This document shows, piece after piece, positions 13,201 through 24,300 of a stretch of DNA of 64,000 nucleotides. Both the position numbers and the translations under genes were made by a program. The stretch's first letter is position 1; the number at the start of each line of letters is the position of its first letter. The notes beneath the pieces are model-generated. The model had not been told where the DNA came from, ran no database searches, and saw only the letters and a program-made list of their open reading frames with translations. The DNA is taken from positions 11,423,001 to 11,487,000 of the forward strand of contig NC_065897.1 in NCBI RefSeq assembly GCF_905147045.1. Reading direction: 5' to 3'. This DNA comes from Nymphalis io (lineage: Eukaryota; Arthropoda; Insecta; Lepidoptera; Nymphalidae).

Positions 13201-16200
13201 ATTTAGTCAGTATTGCCAGAGAATAATCTCACTGGTTCGTGGAACGTACGGCTCGAAAACTGTAATTTAATGGATAGTCTACAGACCTTTGCAAATCTGA
13301 CAGAAATGTCTCGTATTTTGCTTAATAGATAAGGGGTAACGATAACATATCATAAATTAAACTATTATTCTCTAAATAAATTCCGAGTGAAGTTTGTGAT
13401 TAATATTACTTTCGGAGATATCAAAAATACTCGAATGCCAGACGCGGTAAATAATATTTAACATCTAACTCATACTTGACACCTGCATTACAGGTTTAAA
13501 TATGACGTAGTTTCCTCAGCAAACCTCAATTCAACTTAACTAAGTGTTAAGTTTAACTGCCTAGGAGCGGGTGCAGTATCTATATTTGGATTATGACTTT
13601 CACTGTTTATTTATTTATTTCGATCTCCATCCAATAGTTGTACATAACCCATATTTAAAACACTTTTTACATTAACTCAAAACTAACTATGTACAACCAA
13701 TTACAGGAGAATACACCATCACAAACACAATAACAAAATATACAAATCAAAAATAGAATAAATACAGAAAATAAAAATATTTAAATCTAATTAAATTTTA
13801 ATAATACATACAAATATAAACTTTAAAAATTTAAATTTTAAACAGTTTATACTAACAGAAATTCATCATCACATTTTTTCATGAACGATGAGAGCCCGTC
13901 ACAACCAATGCCCAGTGTTACTGTGTTTTTACACAATAATTATATTCTCGCGATATTCGTGATATTGGAGCGTTTTGTCCAAATTTCGTTCGAGTGTGGT
14001 CAATACTGGTGGTAGAGATTTGTGCAAGCTCGTCTGGGTAGGTACTACGCACTCATCAGATATTCTACCGCAAAATAGCAGTACTTGGTATTGTTGTGTT
14101 CCGGTTTAAATGGTAAGTGAGCCAGTGTAATTACAGGCACAAGGGACATAACATCTTAGTTCCTAAGGTTGGTGGCGCATTGGTGATGTAAGCGATGGTT
14201 AACATTTCTTAAAATGCCAATGTCTATGGGCGTTGGTGACCACTTACCATCAGGTGGCCCATATGCTCGTCCGCATTCCTATCCTATAAAAAATATATTT
14301 AAAGAACGGACATGGGTTGCGAGGAGGTCTTCTAGGAACATTAATATTAAATCTACTCAACAGTCTATCGTCATCGATTTTTTCATTAAACACTTTATAA
14401 AACAATTTCATGTCTAGTAGAGACTTTCGAATCTCCAGTGGCTTCATTTAAAAAAAAAAAACAAGTTTGTTTATGTAGGACTCTAGCTGATTTAAAACGA
14501 AAGACCAAATGTTTAACGAGTCTCTTTGGAACACGTTCTATTCTCTCAATATGGATCTTGTAAGCGGGGGACCATAATTAACAACAATATTCAAGTTTAC
14601 TTCATACCAAGCTATTGTACAATTGTAAGATTGTTGATGACTTTTTGAAATCCTTAGATTGTCATAAGATAAAGCCAAGTAGTTTAAGAGAACCTGTTAC
14701 TATTGAATTGATGTGTTTATCAAATCTTAGTTGAATCTCGAACACAATTAGTTTCTTTTAAATGTTTGCCCGAAATATTATATGAACTTAACAATGGATT
14801 CTTTTTTCTGGTAAATTTTATAAAATTACATATGCTTGGATTGAGTGCCATGTCATTAATTCTACACCATTGGACTAGTCTATCTAGACTATCTCAAGAT
14901 ATCTTGAAGAACAGTTATATCAGATTCTTTTTTTATAATTTACAATGTTTCAAGTCAGGTCTTTATAATTTTAAGACATTTTTATGTAATTTCAAATAAC
15001 TTAGCTTAGTATAGTTTATTTAACTTTTAAATTTTTACAGGCACAATGAAAAAGTAGAGGAGCCCAAGAGTCTATTCACACGTGAAGTGTTCTTTTCTTC
15101 AGCGGTCATCAAGCCCCTAATTGTGGGTTTTGCGTTGCTTTTCTTCCAACAATTCAGCGGTATCGACGCTGTCATCTTCTTCACAGTCGAAATATTCCAA
15201 ACCGCTGGTAAGCTTTTGAAAATTATAAACTTTTATATGACATTATTTATAACATGATAAAATAAATATTTCTTTGAATTTTTAATATTAAATTAGAGAT
15301 AATAGGATAATAACAATTTTAAGCTATAGTGGATATATTTATAAGGTAAACGTTCTGAAAAGGCGTATCTAATTCAAGAATTTAATAAATTTAATTTAGC
15401 AGTAAATATCCCTTTTGTTAATTTTTAATTCGCATGATAATACTGACATGACATGGCATCATATCATTGACTTAAAAAATATAAAAAAATAGAGCAATGG
15501 CAGTATTCCTATTTATCATTAAGCCTGCATGAATTTTATAATAAAACATATTTCACAAATAAACAAAAAAATCGGGTAGGCTGTATCAGGGACGTAGCCG
15601 CATTGGAGTACCATGTGAAAACTTGTACGTGCTAGTGAGTGTGTAATAAATAATGAGTACTACTGCTTGTACTCTACCGTACACGCCCTGTTATGGATAC
15701 GATAAACGATATGGATGGTACGCATAAACACAGAAATACGCATAATACAGAAATTTCGAAATTTGAAAAAAAAAACAACTTAACAGAAATTAACGCAATT
15801 ATTCTATGTTATAAAAGAATATAGTACTTACGGTACGGGTTTCAACGGGCGTTAGTAACACAACTAAACGTGTAATAATAATAATGACACGCTGTCTCTT
15901 GCGTCGAGTTGATTTATTTATTGTGATTATATACCCGTGGAACGTAGGTAATGTTCATGACCTTGCTAGTTTTCATGTATTGTATTGTGTTTGTAATTAT
16001 TTAAAGTACTTCCTAATTCGTAAGTATTGTACTATTAAATTCATTTTATTTTGGTTCTAAATAAGTCTAATTGGTTCATTGATAGTGACTTATTTTCTTT
16101 TTGTACTGATCATTCTTTTTGAACAGTTTTTATGAGTTTGTTTGTCCATTTTGAATTGTTATTTAAATTGGTTGGCAGACATTGGCACTGTGAGAGACAT

Positions 16201-19200
16201 AACCCATCCTTTACTTCGACAAAGCGCCTACATCATTAGAAATTTAACTTTTACTTATGTTTCTTGTGCCTGTAGTTGTAATGGCAAACTCACCCTTCAA
16301 ACTGGAATACAACAATACATAATATTGCTATCTGCGTTAGAATATGTGATAATTGGGTAGTACCATCCTAGACATAACATAATGCATAAAACCCTACTAG
16401 AAGGGCACAAATCCCTATTACCTATCACTAATAATGAAGTCCTGGATTCGAATCTCAGGTCGGGATAAAAAGTTACTGGGTTTTTCTTTTGCGAATGTCT
16501 CTATAAAAGCGCGATGTTAGGAAAATTGGCAGTAGACACAACCGTGCTTCGATTAGTATACAAAGCTGTTGCTCCTGCGCCTAAACTCTCTGGTCATGTG
16601 CAAACATCCTTCCTAAAAACTCAGGATCCAATAAATGGCTCTAACATTTGTAAAAATTCTACACCTTCAATAGAATTAGTTACAATCACAGTATGTACCA
16701 GAAGTGCTGTTCTATAAGTCTGTGCTCACTTCATGACACCCGTAAAAATATAATTATTATGATCAGTGTCGAATATCGCTTTCTGACATTTCACGACCGT
16801 TATTGCGGCGAGTAAGAAAAGAAATCACTCTTACAGTTAATAAAATATCGGTCTTACATCTAGGAAGCAAATTAGATGCGATGACAGCAACGATCATAGT
16901 GGGTGCCGTGCAGCTGTTTAGTAACGGCGTCAGCACCGTCCTCGTGGACCGAGCTGGCCGTCGGCCGCTGCTGCTGCTCTCAGCGGTTACCATGTGCGTC
17001 TCAATGCTGTCCATGGGAGCCGCGTACTACTTCCAGTTTGAGCATACCTCTTTCCTCGGGTAAGTTAGATACTACCACTTACTAACTAGCGCTTTTGTAG
17101 CGGCTTCGCTCTCGTCCTAATACAGAATTGTTAAATTTTACCAATTTCAATAGCTCTCTACCCCTTTATCATCAATAATTCATACAAACTATCATCCTCT
17201 TTACCACTACCTACGATTTCAATTTTTATAATCGTTCTTTAGTACTAACCTACTGTGCACATGGAATCCATTTGCAATTTTTCATAGTGCAAGTCCCAGT
17301 AGTTTGGGATGTGTGTTGATATCTCAATCAGTTAGTCAGTTATTCTTTTATATATACAGATTCAGGTATGTTCATTTGATGTACCAATTTCTAATCTTTT
17401 AAAATTTGCTAAAACGATAAAGTCATTTGATTAACCGTACTATTGTAATTAAGCTTTGAATTTCAATACACTCATAAAAAAGCCGAGATGGCCCTGTGGT
17501 AAGAACGCGTGAATCTTAACCGATGATCGTGGGTTCAAACCCGGGCAAGCACCACTGAATTTTCATGTGCTTAATTTGTGATTATAATTCATATCGTGCT
17601 TTACGGTGAAGGAAAACATCGTGAGAAAACCTGCATGTGTCTAATTTCACTGAAATTCTGCCACATGTGAATTCTACCAACCCGCATTGGAGCAGCGTGG
17701 TGGAATAAGCTCCAAACCTTCTCCTCAAAAAGAGGAGAGGAGGCCTTTAGCCCAGCAGTGGGACATTCACAGGCTGTTACGATTACGGTACGGTCATAAA
17801 ATTTTAAATCTGCTACCTGAATATTTTGTATTTGTTTTGAAAGTATAATATGCGATAAAAAAAATCGTTTAACCACTTTTATATTAAAATTGCATTCTAA
17901 AATACAGCTAAGACCAATGACACGGTGGATATGTGAAAAATAAACAATCGAAGTCCTAACACAAGTTTCACGTTTATGAGCATCAATAGAGTTTTCTTTC
18001 AAATGAATTTACTTTATTCATCGCCATATACTTGTTAAATCAAATTCAATTCCTTTGTATGCGCGGACAATAAGATTTTTCTCTCTTTTAGACCGTTTAG
18101 GGAATGCTAATTGAATGTTGACTCGTGGTTAGCGCATATTGACATGTGCTCTAAATCATATAATTTTAATATCTGTGTACAAACAACATTTTTCAATGAA
18201 TCAGCTTTTCGCAAAAATTTACGTAGTCTTTTATTTTTTAATTTTTTTTATAGAATAGGAAGGCGGACGAGCATATGGGCTACCTGATGGTAAGTGGTCA
18301 CCAAACGCCCTTAGACATTGGCATTGTAAGAAATGTCAACCATCGCTTACATAGCCAATGCGCCACCAACCTTGGGAACCAAAATTTTATGTCCCTTGTG
18401 CCTTTAATTACACTGACTCACTCACCCTTCAAACCGGAACACAACAATATTAAGTATTGCTGTTTTGCGGTAGAATATCTGATGAGTGGGTGGTACCTAC
18501 CCAGGTATTTGTTAATAGACTTCAAAATAAGAGGTTGAGTGTGTTTTGTTTTCAATTGTTTTTTAAGTTTTGTTAAGGCTGATTTTTCTAAAATATCCTT
18601 GCCGTCTCATTCTATTATGAGAGTAAGGAAATAGAGAGTGTACCTGTGTTTGCGCACATACTTGTGCACTATAATATGTCCTGCGTAGTTGGCTAATCTC
18701 TCTTGAAATCGGTCAGAAGGACGTCCCTAATCCTATTGATTATACATATAACCACACGATTATAATATATAGGTCAGTATTTTAGTTATATTACAAAATA
18801 TTTTAATAAGCAAGCAACAATATAACAAGTGGGAGGCCCCACGTGTCTTATCAGCAAGATGTATTAGCTCTGTAAGTAGAGGCGTACATCATTATGGTTG
18901 TTTTCAAAGTTACTTAAGTTACAAATTGTAATGTCGTATAATATTTTCACTCTACACAAATAATGAGCTAACTTAAATTGTTACCTATAATAATACTGCA
19001 CGTAGATTAAATTACGGATAAAAATGCATTTTTAGCATTCAGTACTTAGTCATGCTTAAAATAAATGTTTGTAAAATAATTAAATGACTCGATATATATT
19101 CTTTTTGTAACTGAATGGTTACACTTCATTTTGTAGTCGTTTTTCATTAAATTTTTTGTTGTTATAATTGCAATTAAGGCGTAACGGTTTTATGTAAGTG

Positions 19201-21280
19201 AATTAGTATTCTAAATGAGAAATAAAGATTTCACAACGAAATGCGTATGTTACAATCCGGTACCGACAGATGGCGCTAAATAAAGATTTTACAATTCTGA
19301 ATTGCACTAGCTAGATCTTTTACTGGATAAATGCTATCTGGTACAATTTTAGGAAAGGTCTCTTTCTTTGTTCAGTTCACAATTGAATAAAATATAATAT
19401 TAGAAAATTTATCTGCACGTTCTGCGTAATTGACAAAGAAAATACTCGTTAAGATTCCGTTACTTTTAGCATTATTAGAATTTTAATAAAATGAAATTGT
19501 TATCCAAATTCATAATTTAATTAAAAATAGGGTTGCGGTTCTGAATCTCTTAAGCCTTAAGATATTTTTGTCGGCACGTCTTTGAAATATTTTGAGACGA
19601 AATTTATTTTAAATTTTAAGCCTGGTTGGGTTAGTTATACATAATTAAATATATATTTCTTTTCTAACCAAATTGTGTATATATTTAAAATCAAGCGATT
19701 ATATTTTGTTTTAATTCTCTTCTACTAATTTTGAATGCCCTTGTTGGGATTGAATTTAAGAAGCAGAGCTAATTTTTTTGAAGTATTACTAGCCATTCTT
19801 CCTAAAAAAATGTTACTTTTTTTTCAACACACACCTAAACAAAAGTACGGTAAAGTAATCGAAATCATTTTAATCGGTTTTACTATATTATCATTTTTAA
19901 ATATAAATTAGTGTCTTCAATCATAGAAATCGGTATTTGTGCTTCTATTTAAAGCGAATGATATAATCACGGCGTTTAAAATAATCATTGCCTAAGAGGG
20001 TTAAATAAGGGATGAACGTTTGTGTAGATGTTCGTCATTTATCTTATTAAAAAAAATGAAATATTTATAATAAATAAATATAATATTTTTATTCCAAAAA
20101 TTAAGAGACTGCTTTTTACCCAACTACAGATGGTTTATGATTTTAGTCAGTATGTAAGTATTTTAATAAAACTACTTGACATAATACGACAACTGACGTA
20201 TCGTTAGAAGCCAAGACACCTGTATATATAACAGGTTTTATATAAAATATTCTTCCCTCGTTACAATCAAATTTCTCTGCGAATTTGTATTTTTTTTAAT
20301 GTAATTTTGTGTAACTAAACTTACTATTATCTTATTTTTATTTTTTATGCTATTTCTAAGGAATTTTATGTTCAATTTGTCGCCCTAGAATCAATGTGAG
20401 CTTAAGAAATAGTAATTATTATCGATTTTATTTTTTGTAATATTTATTTTAAAGATATCTGCCGATTGCCAGCCTGGTGGTGTTTATGTTGGGATTTTCA
20501 CTTGGATTCGGAGGTCTACCGTTTCTACTGCTCGGAGAACTGTTCCCTGCACACTACCGATCACAGCTGTCTGCAATGGCCAGTGCCGTGAACCTCATTT
20601 CCATGTTCACCGTCATCAAATCTTATCATGCCTTGGAGGTAAAAATATTAAATAATTATATCAAGAAAGTTTTACCTACATCATTTAATATATAACACTA
20701 ATTCTTACTGATAGTATTACTAAGTATATAACCTATATTACAACGACGCGGGCATCTGAAATTTGTTACTATAATTTGACCACATAGGACGTCAAATTCT
20801 AGTTTAATTTCAAAATTAATGAAATATTTCGATTTAAAGGTAATTATTGTAACGCTAAAAAATAATATTTAATATTTACGTACTACAACAATTTAAATAT
20901 ATTTATAGAAGTTTGAAATTTTATCAGCATCAACAATGGTTTGCAAAATTTCGGTTCGAATGCGTCCCGTGATTGGTCTGGATATATATTATTGACCGGT
21001 TCTACCGCAAAAGTAGTTCGTTTATAGCTAAATATTATATTTAAAATTACCACACCAACTAAACTATCTATTGTATTGACTGATTATAATTTTTCAGCAC
21101 GTATTAACTTCGGCGGGAACATTTTGGATGTACGCTTGTTTCTGCGCATTAGCCTTCTTCTTCGTTGCGTTCATGGTTCCTGAGACGAAAGGGAAGTCAC
21201 TCGCTGAGATTGAAGAACACTTTCGGGGCAAGAAGAGAAAAAATGAAGTCGATTTGAAATCAGTTCAAACTAAGTTTTAA
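2423..21280 (+). CDS. Facilitated trehalose transporter Tret1-like (MFS sugar transporter), 8 exons, 5' exon missing
   Basis: A twelve-helix major facilitator superfamily sugar porter of the insect Tret1-like group, predicted to carry trehalose or another sugar across the plasma membrane by facilitated diffusion. Exons: 2423-2558, 2833-3047, 8397-8541, 9659-9797, 15041-15207, 16864-17059, 20455-20638, 21098-21280. All have AG/GT borders and join in one frame (454 aa plus stop). Motifs in order: GYSASAIPS in helix 1, the RAGRKR loop after helix 2, CCDPEIRGRLGSLP, PESPVWL closing helix 6, QQFSGID in helix 7, DRAGRRPLL, GELFPAHYRSQ, and PETKGKSLAEIEEHF near the C-terminus. Related proteins are typically somewhat longer, so only a short N-terminal exon is lacking. 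Introns hold an RTE LINE and many SINEs. The substrate cannot be told from sequence, because Tret1-like paralogs vary. Confidence 0.93.
2833..3047 (+). CDS. Transporter exon: helices 2-4
   Basis: Acceptor TTATATAG and donor TAT|GTAAGT. It encodes GAIPPLGAFLGS, the conserved RAGRKR cytoplasmic loop, and LLGRIMSGLCVGFALAPAQV. It leaves in phase 0. Confidence 0.93.
3243..3537 (-). repeat. Non-coding retroelement family B
   Basis: In the printed strand it runs from TTTTTATAGAATAGG through GGTGGTAAGTGGTCACCAAC, the GCGCCACCAACCTTGGGAA block and TTCAAACCGGAACACAACAA to CAAAGCCCTACCACCAG. The poly-A end of complete copies lies after the TATAGAATAGG side, so the sense strand is minus. Confidence 0.8.
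4155..4215. repeat. (TTTA)n and (AT)n microsatellites
   Basis: About six TTTA units to 4179, followed after a short spacer by about 14 AT units from 4187. Confidence 0.9.
5618..5913 (-). repeat. SINE family A, full-length
   Basis: Read on the minus strand it has a tRNA-like head (box A-like GATGGTCTAGTGGT, box B-like GGTTCGAAT), the central CATGTGCTTAATTTGTG-type body, and the GGAGGCCTTAGCCCAG tail. Imperfect flanking repeats of about 10 bp (agtgggatac and ggtgtgatac) suggest an old target-site duplication. Confidence 0.88.
6660..6990. other. GC-richer island of unknown nature inside intron
   Basis: This patch has C/G runs unlike the surrounding AT-rich intron and carries an 88-codon plus-strand ORF (6703-6969), overlapped by a shorter minus-strand ORF. 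Neither matches a domain I recognise. It may be a fragment of an unrecognised mobile element. Confidence 0.3.
7015..7558 (+). mobile_element. CR1-type LINE, 3' end fragment
   Basis: The first part translates to the conserved C-terminus of LINE reverse transcriptases (SFTAKAVRLWNVLPSEIRQS, then IFKFCTKNYYLSL and a stop near 7190). The 3' UTR contains GGTTGTCTGGAAGAGATCAC, TCAGTGATAAG and CCGCCCTTTGCATG, and ends in an AAT repeat. The catalytic part is absent, so it is a 5'-truncated dead copy. Assignment to CR1 rather than a related clade is by general resemblance. Confidence 0.6.
7585..7655 (-). repeat. SINE family A, 3' fragment
   Basis: Matches the complement of the 3' tail (CAGTAACAGCCTGTTAATGT and GGCCTCCTCTCCC) and then stops. 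The 5' two thirds are missing. Confidence 0.8.
7799..7907 (-). repeat. SINE family A, 3' fragment
   Basis: The 3' third of the SINE, from the AACAGCCTGTTAATGTCCCA tail to CCACGCTGCTCCAATGCGGG, truncated at the 5' side. It lies about 140 bp from a similar fragment at 7585. Confidence 0.85.
7947..8195 (-). repeat. SINE family D (tRNA-derived head, TTA-repeat tail)
   Basis: Minus-strand reading: a tRNA-like head CCGGTTGGCGTGGTTGGTAG, box B-like GAGGGTTCGATTCCC, a body with GTTGTCTGGTTTCCATAGTA and GGGACCAGATAGCCGTGTGT, and an (ATT)n tail at the left end. A second copy lies at 57240-57480. Confidence 0.72.
8397..8541 (+). CDS. Transporter exon: helix 4-5 region
   Basis: Acceptor TTCAAAG and donor TGTG|GTAAAT. 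It encodes the CCDPEIRGRLGSLP loop, then a hydrophobic stretch ending in LSFLSALFC. Phase 0 in, phase 1 out. Confidence 0.92.
8625..8813 (+). repeat. SINE family A, internally deleted
   Basis: Has the tRNA-like head (AGCCGATGGCTCAGTGGTTA) and the tail (GGATATTCACAGGCTGTTAC), but about 110 bp of body is missing, including the GGAGCAGCGTGGTGGAATAA block. Confidence 0.8.
9659..9797 (+). CDS. Transporter exon: helix 6 and PESP motif
   Basis: Acceptor TTATTTTAG and donor CAAGA|GTGAGT. It encodes VVLFFMLLPLPESPVWLNSR and part of the central cytoplasmic loop. Phase 1 in, phase 2 out. Confidence 0.92.
10226..13188 (+). pseudogene. RTE LINE endonuclease-reverse transcriptase, one frameshift
   Basis: Copies the element's RNA into DNA at a nicked target. 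The first part (10226-10912, 228 aa) carries the apurinic-like endonuclease motifs TYNGRSM, LGLSEVRRQG, VQVYAPTS and MGDFNAKVG. The second part (from about 10909 to 13188, in the minus-one frame) carries the rest of the endonuclease (RNEIDFI, GSDHRLVRGTL), reverse transcriptase blocks (NYRPISLLSHVYKLFSRVV, EQAGFRSGYST, FVDYEKAFDSI, RRGVRQGDVISPKLF), the catalytic FADD motif at about 12418, and the C-terminal HVCRRTDGRWSRRVLEW and EAYVQQW motifs. The two parts meet at a run of six T (10905-10910), where one base appears to have been gained or lost. The combined length of about 985 residues fits an RTE protein. No other stop interrupts it. The copy is probably young but not autonomous. Confidence 0.9.
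13184..13200 (+). repeat. (TTGA)n 3' tail of RTE LINE
   Basis: Four TTGA units overlapping the stop codon of the LINE reading frame. RTE elements characteristically end in short tandem repeats instead of poly-A. Confidence 0.85.
13201..14008. other. Intron sequence, nothing recognised
   Basis: AT-rich sequence between the RTE LINE and the next family B repeat. No exon, RNA gene or repeat that I can name. Confidence 0.5.
14009..14291 (+). repeat. Non-coding retroelement family B
   Basis: Starts at TGGTGGTAGAGATTTGTGCA, passes GGTGGCGCATTGGTGATGTA, and ends CCACTTACCATCAGGTGG, CATATGCTCGTCCG, CCTATAAAAAA. This copy gives the element's sense orientation, with the A-rich end to the right. Confidence 0.82.
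15041..15207 (+). CDS. Transporter exon: helix 7, QQFSGID signature
   Basis: Acceptor TTTTTACAG and donor GCTG|GTAAGC. It encodes the end of the central loop, then VIKPLIVGFALLFFQQFSGI and the start of helix 8. Phase 2 in, phase 1 out. The QQFSG motif is typical of sugar porters. Confidence 0.94.
16168..16405 (-). repeat. Family B repeat, diverged
   Basis: Carries GACATTGGCACTGTGAGA, CTTGTGCCTGTAGTTGTAAT, CTTCAAACTGGAATACAACA and ATAAAACCCTAC, all recognisable but mutated. The A-rich end is missing. Confidence 0.6.
16430..16640 (+). repeat. SINE family C, diverged
   Basis: Carries GAAGTCCTGGATTCGAATCT, TAAAAAGTTACTGGGTTTTTC and TGCTCCTGCGCCTAAACTCT, matching the box B and body of the complete copy at 43343. 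Heavily mutated. Confidence 0.5.
16864..17059 (+). CDS. Transporter exon: helices 8-9 and DRAGRRPLL
   Basis: Acceptor TTACATCTAG and donor CTCGG|GTAAGT. It encodes GSKLDAMTATIIVGAVQLF, the DRAGRRPLLLL loop-helix motif, and a hydrophobic helix ending FEHTSFL. Phase 1 in, phase 2 out. The exon is clearly richer in GC than its introns. Confidence 0.94.
17480..17793 (+). repeat. SINE family A, full-length
   Basis: A complete copy: head GCCGAGATGGCCCTGTGGTA, box B GGGTTCAAACCC, body CATGTGCTTAATTTGTGATT, tail GGAGGCCTTTAGCCCAGCAG then TTACGATTACGGTACGG. A short direct repeat, tcataaaa, flanks it (17472-17479 and 17794-17801). Confidence 0.92.
18245..18508 (-). repeat. Non-coding retroelement family B
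   Basis: Well-conserved copy: TATAGAATAGGAAGGCGGAC, GGTAAGTGGTCACCAAACGC, GCGCCACCAACCTTGGGAAC, GAGTGGGTGGTACCTACCCA. The sense 5' end (the GGTGGTAGGGCTTTGTGCAA part) is missing. Confidence 0.82.
18600..18737 (+). repeat. SINE family C, 3' part
   Basis: Matches the 3' half of the copy at 43343: GAGAGTGTACCTGTGTTTGC, ACTTGTGCACTATAATATGT and GTTGGCTAATCTCTCTTGA. The tRNA-like head is absent. Confidence 0.68.
18738..20454. other. Intron sequence, nothing recognised
   Basis: AT-rich intron before the penultimate transporter exon. No repeat family or exon identified. Confidence 0.5.
20455..20638 (+). CDS. Transporter exon: helices 10-11, GELFP motif
   Basis: Acceptor TTTTAAAG and donor GAG|GTAAAA. 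It encodes VVFMLGFSLGFGGLPFLLLG, ELFPAHYRSQ and a further helix. Phase 2 in, phase 0 out. Confidence 0.93.
21098..21280 (+). CDS. Transporter last exon: helix 12 and C-terminal tail
   Basis: Acceptor ATTTTTCAG. It encodes a hydrophobic helix, then the PETKGKSLAEIEEHF motif and a basic cytoplasmic tail ending in TKF and TAA. Confidence 0.94.
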   Translation, partial: HVLTSAGTFWMYACFCALAFFFVAFMVPETKGKSLAEIEEHFRGKKRKNEVDLKSVQTKF

Positions 21281-21287
21281 CCATAGG

Positions 21288-21362
21288 AATAAAAGTAATA
21301 TACGGAAAAGAAATTCGGTCAAAATATATTTTTGATATATAACACCAGTAAAAGCCAATAAA
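21288..21362 (+). terminator. Candidate polyadenylation signals of the transporter
   Basis: AATAAA occurs at 21288-21293 and again at 21357-21362, 8 and 77 bases past the stop codon. The second is in the more usual place, though more distant sites are possible. Confidence 0.5.
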
Positions 21363-24300
21363 GAAATTTAAATTTACATTTATGAATGATAACTAATAAT
21401 AATTAACTTAAGGTCCTTCTTAGTTTTGTTATTTTAAGGGATTTGAATAACGAGCATGTATCTCAAGTCGGTTGCGAGCTAAACTGTCAAGTGTTAATCG
21501 TCCAACTGTAATGTGTATATAACAGTACATTTCCACTGAAACAGTCGGCAATTTGTGTATTAGCAACTTTTGTGGTTCCTCGGAAAATCAGCAACGATTA
21601 CATCACATAAATTATTGTCGACAAACTGAATTAAAACAGGAAATTTTGTCACCAATGCCCTTGGATAACACGAAAGTTTCATTTTTTTCTTGTGAAAGCA
21701 GAAAGAGCAGCTTTAGACTTACATATTTTTAATTCATTCCTTTCATAAATGCCTTTACCTCATTAACTTGGTTTATTAAGTTGGACCTTTATTTTATTCA
21801 TTATAAATACATTTTATTACTAATTTTTTCAGTAAAAGAGATATTTTTTTAAACGTTATTAACTAACTCTTTAATAAACTAAGGTAATTGAGTACTAATT
21901 GAATGCTGCATCTTTATTTCTTCCGTTTAATAATTTAAGAAGTAAATATTTCGTTTATTATGGAATTCCTACAGAAATATCTGTGTTTGTAAATCACACG
22001 ACATTGTTAATTGCACAAAAATTATTTATTTATTATATATTAGTAATTACAAATAAAAGTCGCCAACAAGTGTTAACAACATAAAAATTGCGAATTTTCT
22101 ATCGTCCAAATACAACTATGCAGAACGTATTAAAAATAATTCTAGCGATAGTTAATTAATAAAATAGTGATTATAGATGATATTATGTTAATTGTGTAAT
22201 TTTTTTTTGTGAAAATGTTTCGTTAGCTTAAGTATTTCATATCTGTGATGTTTTAATTTTATTATATGTTTGACGTCTCTCATACTTAGGTTAACACCGT
22301 AAATATAATGAATGCGTAAAGCCAAATATATTTAGGCCGTTGTTAAAACTGCTCTGTACTTTAAAATATCTAACAAAAATGTATTTATTAATGTACATAA
22401 TAAACTTGTGATATTGCATTTAATTATTTTTTTTAAGCTACACGTGAAATGCCAAGATGGCCCAGTGGTAAGAACGCGTGAATCTTAACCGATGATCGTG
22501 GATTCAAACCCGGGCAAGCACCACTGAATTTTCATGTGCTTAATTTGTGATTATAATTCATCTCGTGCTTTACGGTGAAGGAAAACATCGTGCATGTGTC
22601 TAATTTCACTGAAATTCTGTCACATGTGTATTCCACCAACCCGCATTGGAGCAGCGTGGTGGAATAAGCTCCAAACCTTATCCTCGAAATGGGGAGAGGA
22701 GGCCTTTAGCCCAGCAGTGGGACATTCACAGGCTGTTTCGGTCGGTCGGGACACGTTATTGTTTTTGTTTATGTCCCATTTCGTTTTATAGTTGCGACCC
22801 AAAGTGAATATGTGAAATTACTGCACTTTATAATGTTCTGTAATATTAGGGATCTTGATGCTATCTGTCTAAGGTCTTTGTGTCAAAAAAAATCTTATAA
22901 TCGTCTAAAATCACGAAATTTCACAACAAAAGTACAAAATGTTGTAGGAGAAATAATTGTCTCTTTAGAATTTTATTTATAACTTTATCGTAATTTATTT
23001 TGAAGAACGATGGTTTTTAATAAAAATATAAACAGCTATTTATAAATTAATTAAAAAGTAGTAAATATTAAATGACTACTAAATATGCCATTGCTTGTGT
23101 CGTTACAAGTTTAATGATAAGCACATTCATTAAAAAGTCGAATTCGCATGAATTAAACCGTCTTTTAAGGAATACAATACATATATTGAGATATTTTTTA
23201 ACTAATATGAGTATTATATACCCACGAGGGTAGGTATTAAAGGTAATGCGGACTTGAAAGGAATCGCATAAGCACAATATCATGTAAAATATAACTCGAT
23301 CAACCAAAATTATATAAGACTAAGATTTATAAAAATGAAAAAATCAGAAAACGAATATCTATTATTATATTTCTAGTAAGTGAAATAATCATAAATGTTA
23401 TAACCTTTCACATACAAGAGTTCCAATACAGAATTAATTATTTACCACCCTCATGAGTTTGTAAGACCGTCTACAAGCTTACAAAACTACATTACACAAT
23501 TCAAAGGCAAAAAATACTCGCTTCTGTTATATTTATTTATATGTTATATTGTATTTCAATGATATTTTTTTATTATATAAAATAAAAAATTGGTTTAATC
23601 TTAATCTATCAATTAAACATCTATGCCTAAATTACAAATATCTATATATAATAAAGATGGTAAAAAAGAATAGGCGACTTAGTTATATAAAAAAAAATAC
23701 AAAACGACTTAACTATTGGAATCGCAATTACTTTTGGATTTAATGAAATAAGAGAACACTGGTTCTAAATGTAAATTCTACGGAAGAATCCGTAAGGCAC
23801 TCTTAGGTAATTAGCTCTTTAATTCAAATTATAAAATATAAAAAATATATACTTATATTTATTATTTATTTATTTTTTATTTAGATACTGCATGAAATAT
23901 GACTCTTAAAAAAATATTTTTTTGCCATCTGTATTTTTTTTAATTATAAATTATCTGTGTAATCTCACTTTTTTATTAAAGTATCCGATAATTTAAACCA
24001 CGAAGAATGAACGAACAATTTTGAATTAGGTAACTCGTTATAAGTATGTCTTTACTTCGTGAGTTAAACTTTTCCATTGCTTCTATCAAAGTGATCAATA
24101 ACATGATAGCGTAAAAGTGTATTGTGAAATATTAAATTTATTGTAAAAGTGTATAGAGATGGCTTATTATAAGTAGTGTGTTGTCGTGTGTGAGGCCGTT
24201 AATGAGCAAAAATATTGCATCACACGACGCAGCTCTGGAAGAGCACGGAGTAAACTCACGATCCGATTTAGTTTGTATTCGAAATAAACAAGGGCTGCTA

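Noticed and set aside
17480..17560. tRNA-like segments with box A and box B at many sites, possible tRNA genes
   Set aside because: They are the heads of dispersed SINEs, lack a full cloverleaf with paired acceptor stem, and continue into the SINE body.
17601..18002. 133-codon minus-strand ORF
   Set aside because: Part of it is the antisense of a family A SINE, the rest is unremarkable; similar ORFs recur at other SINE copies.
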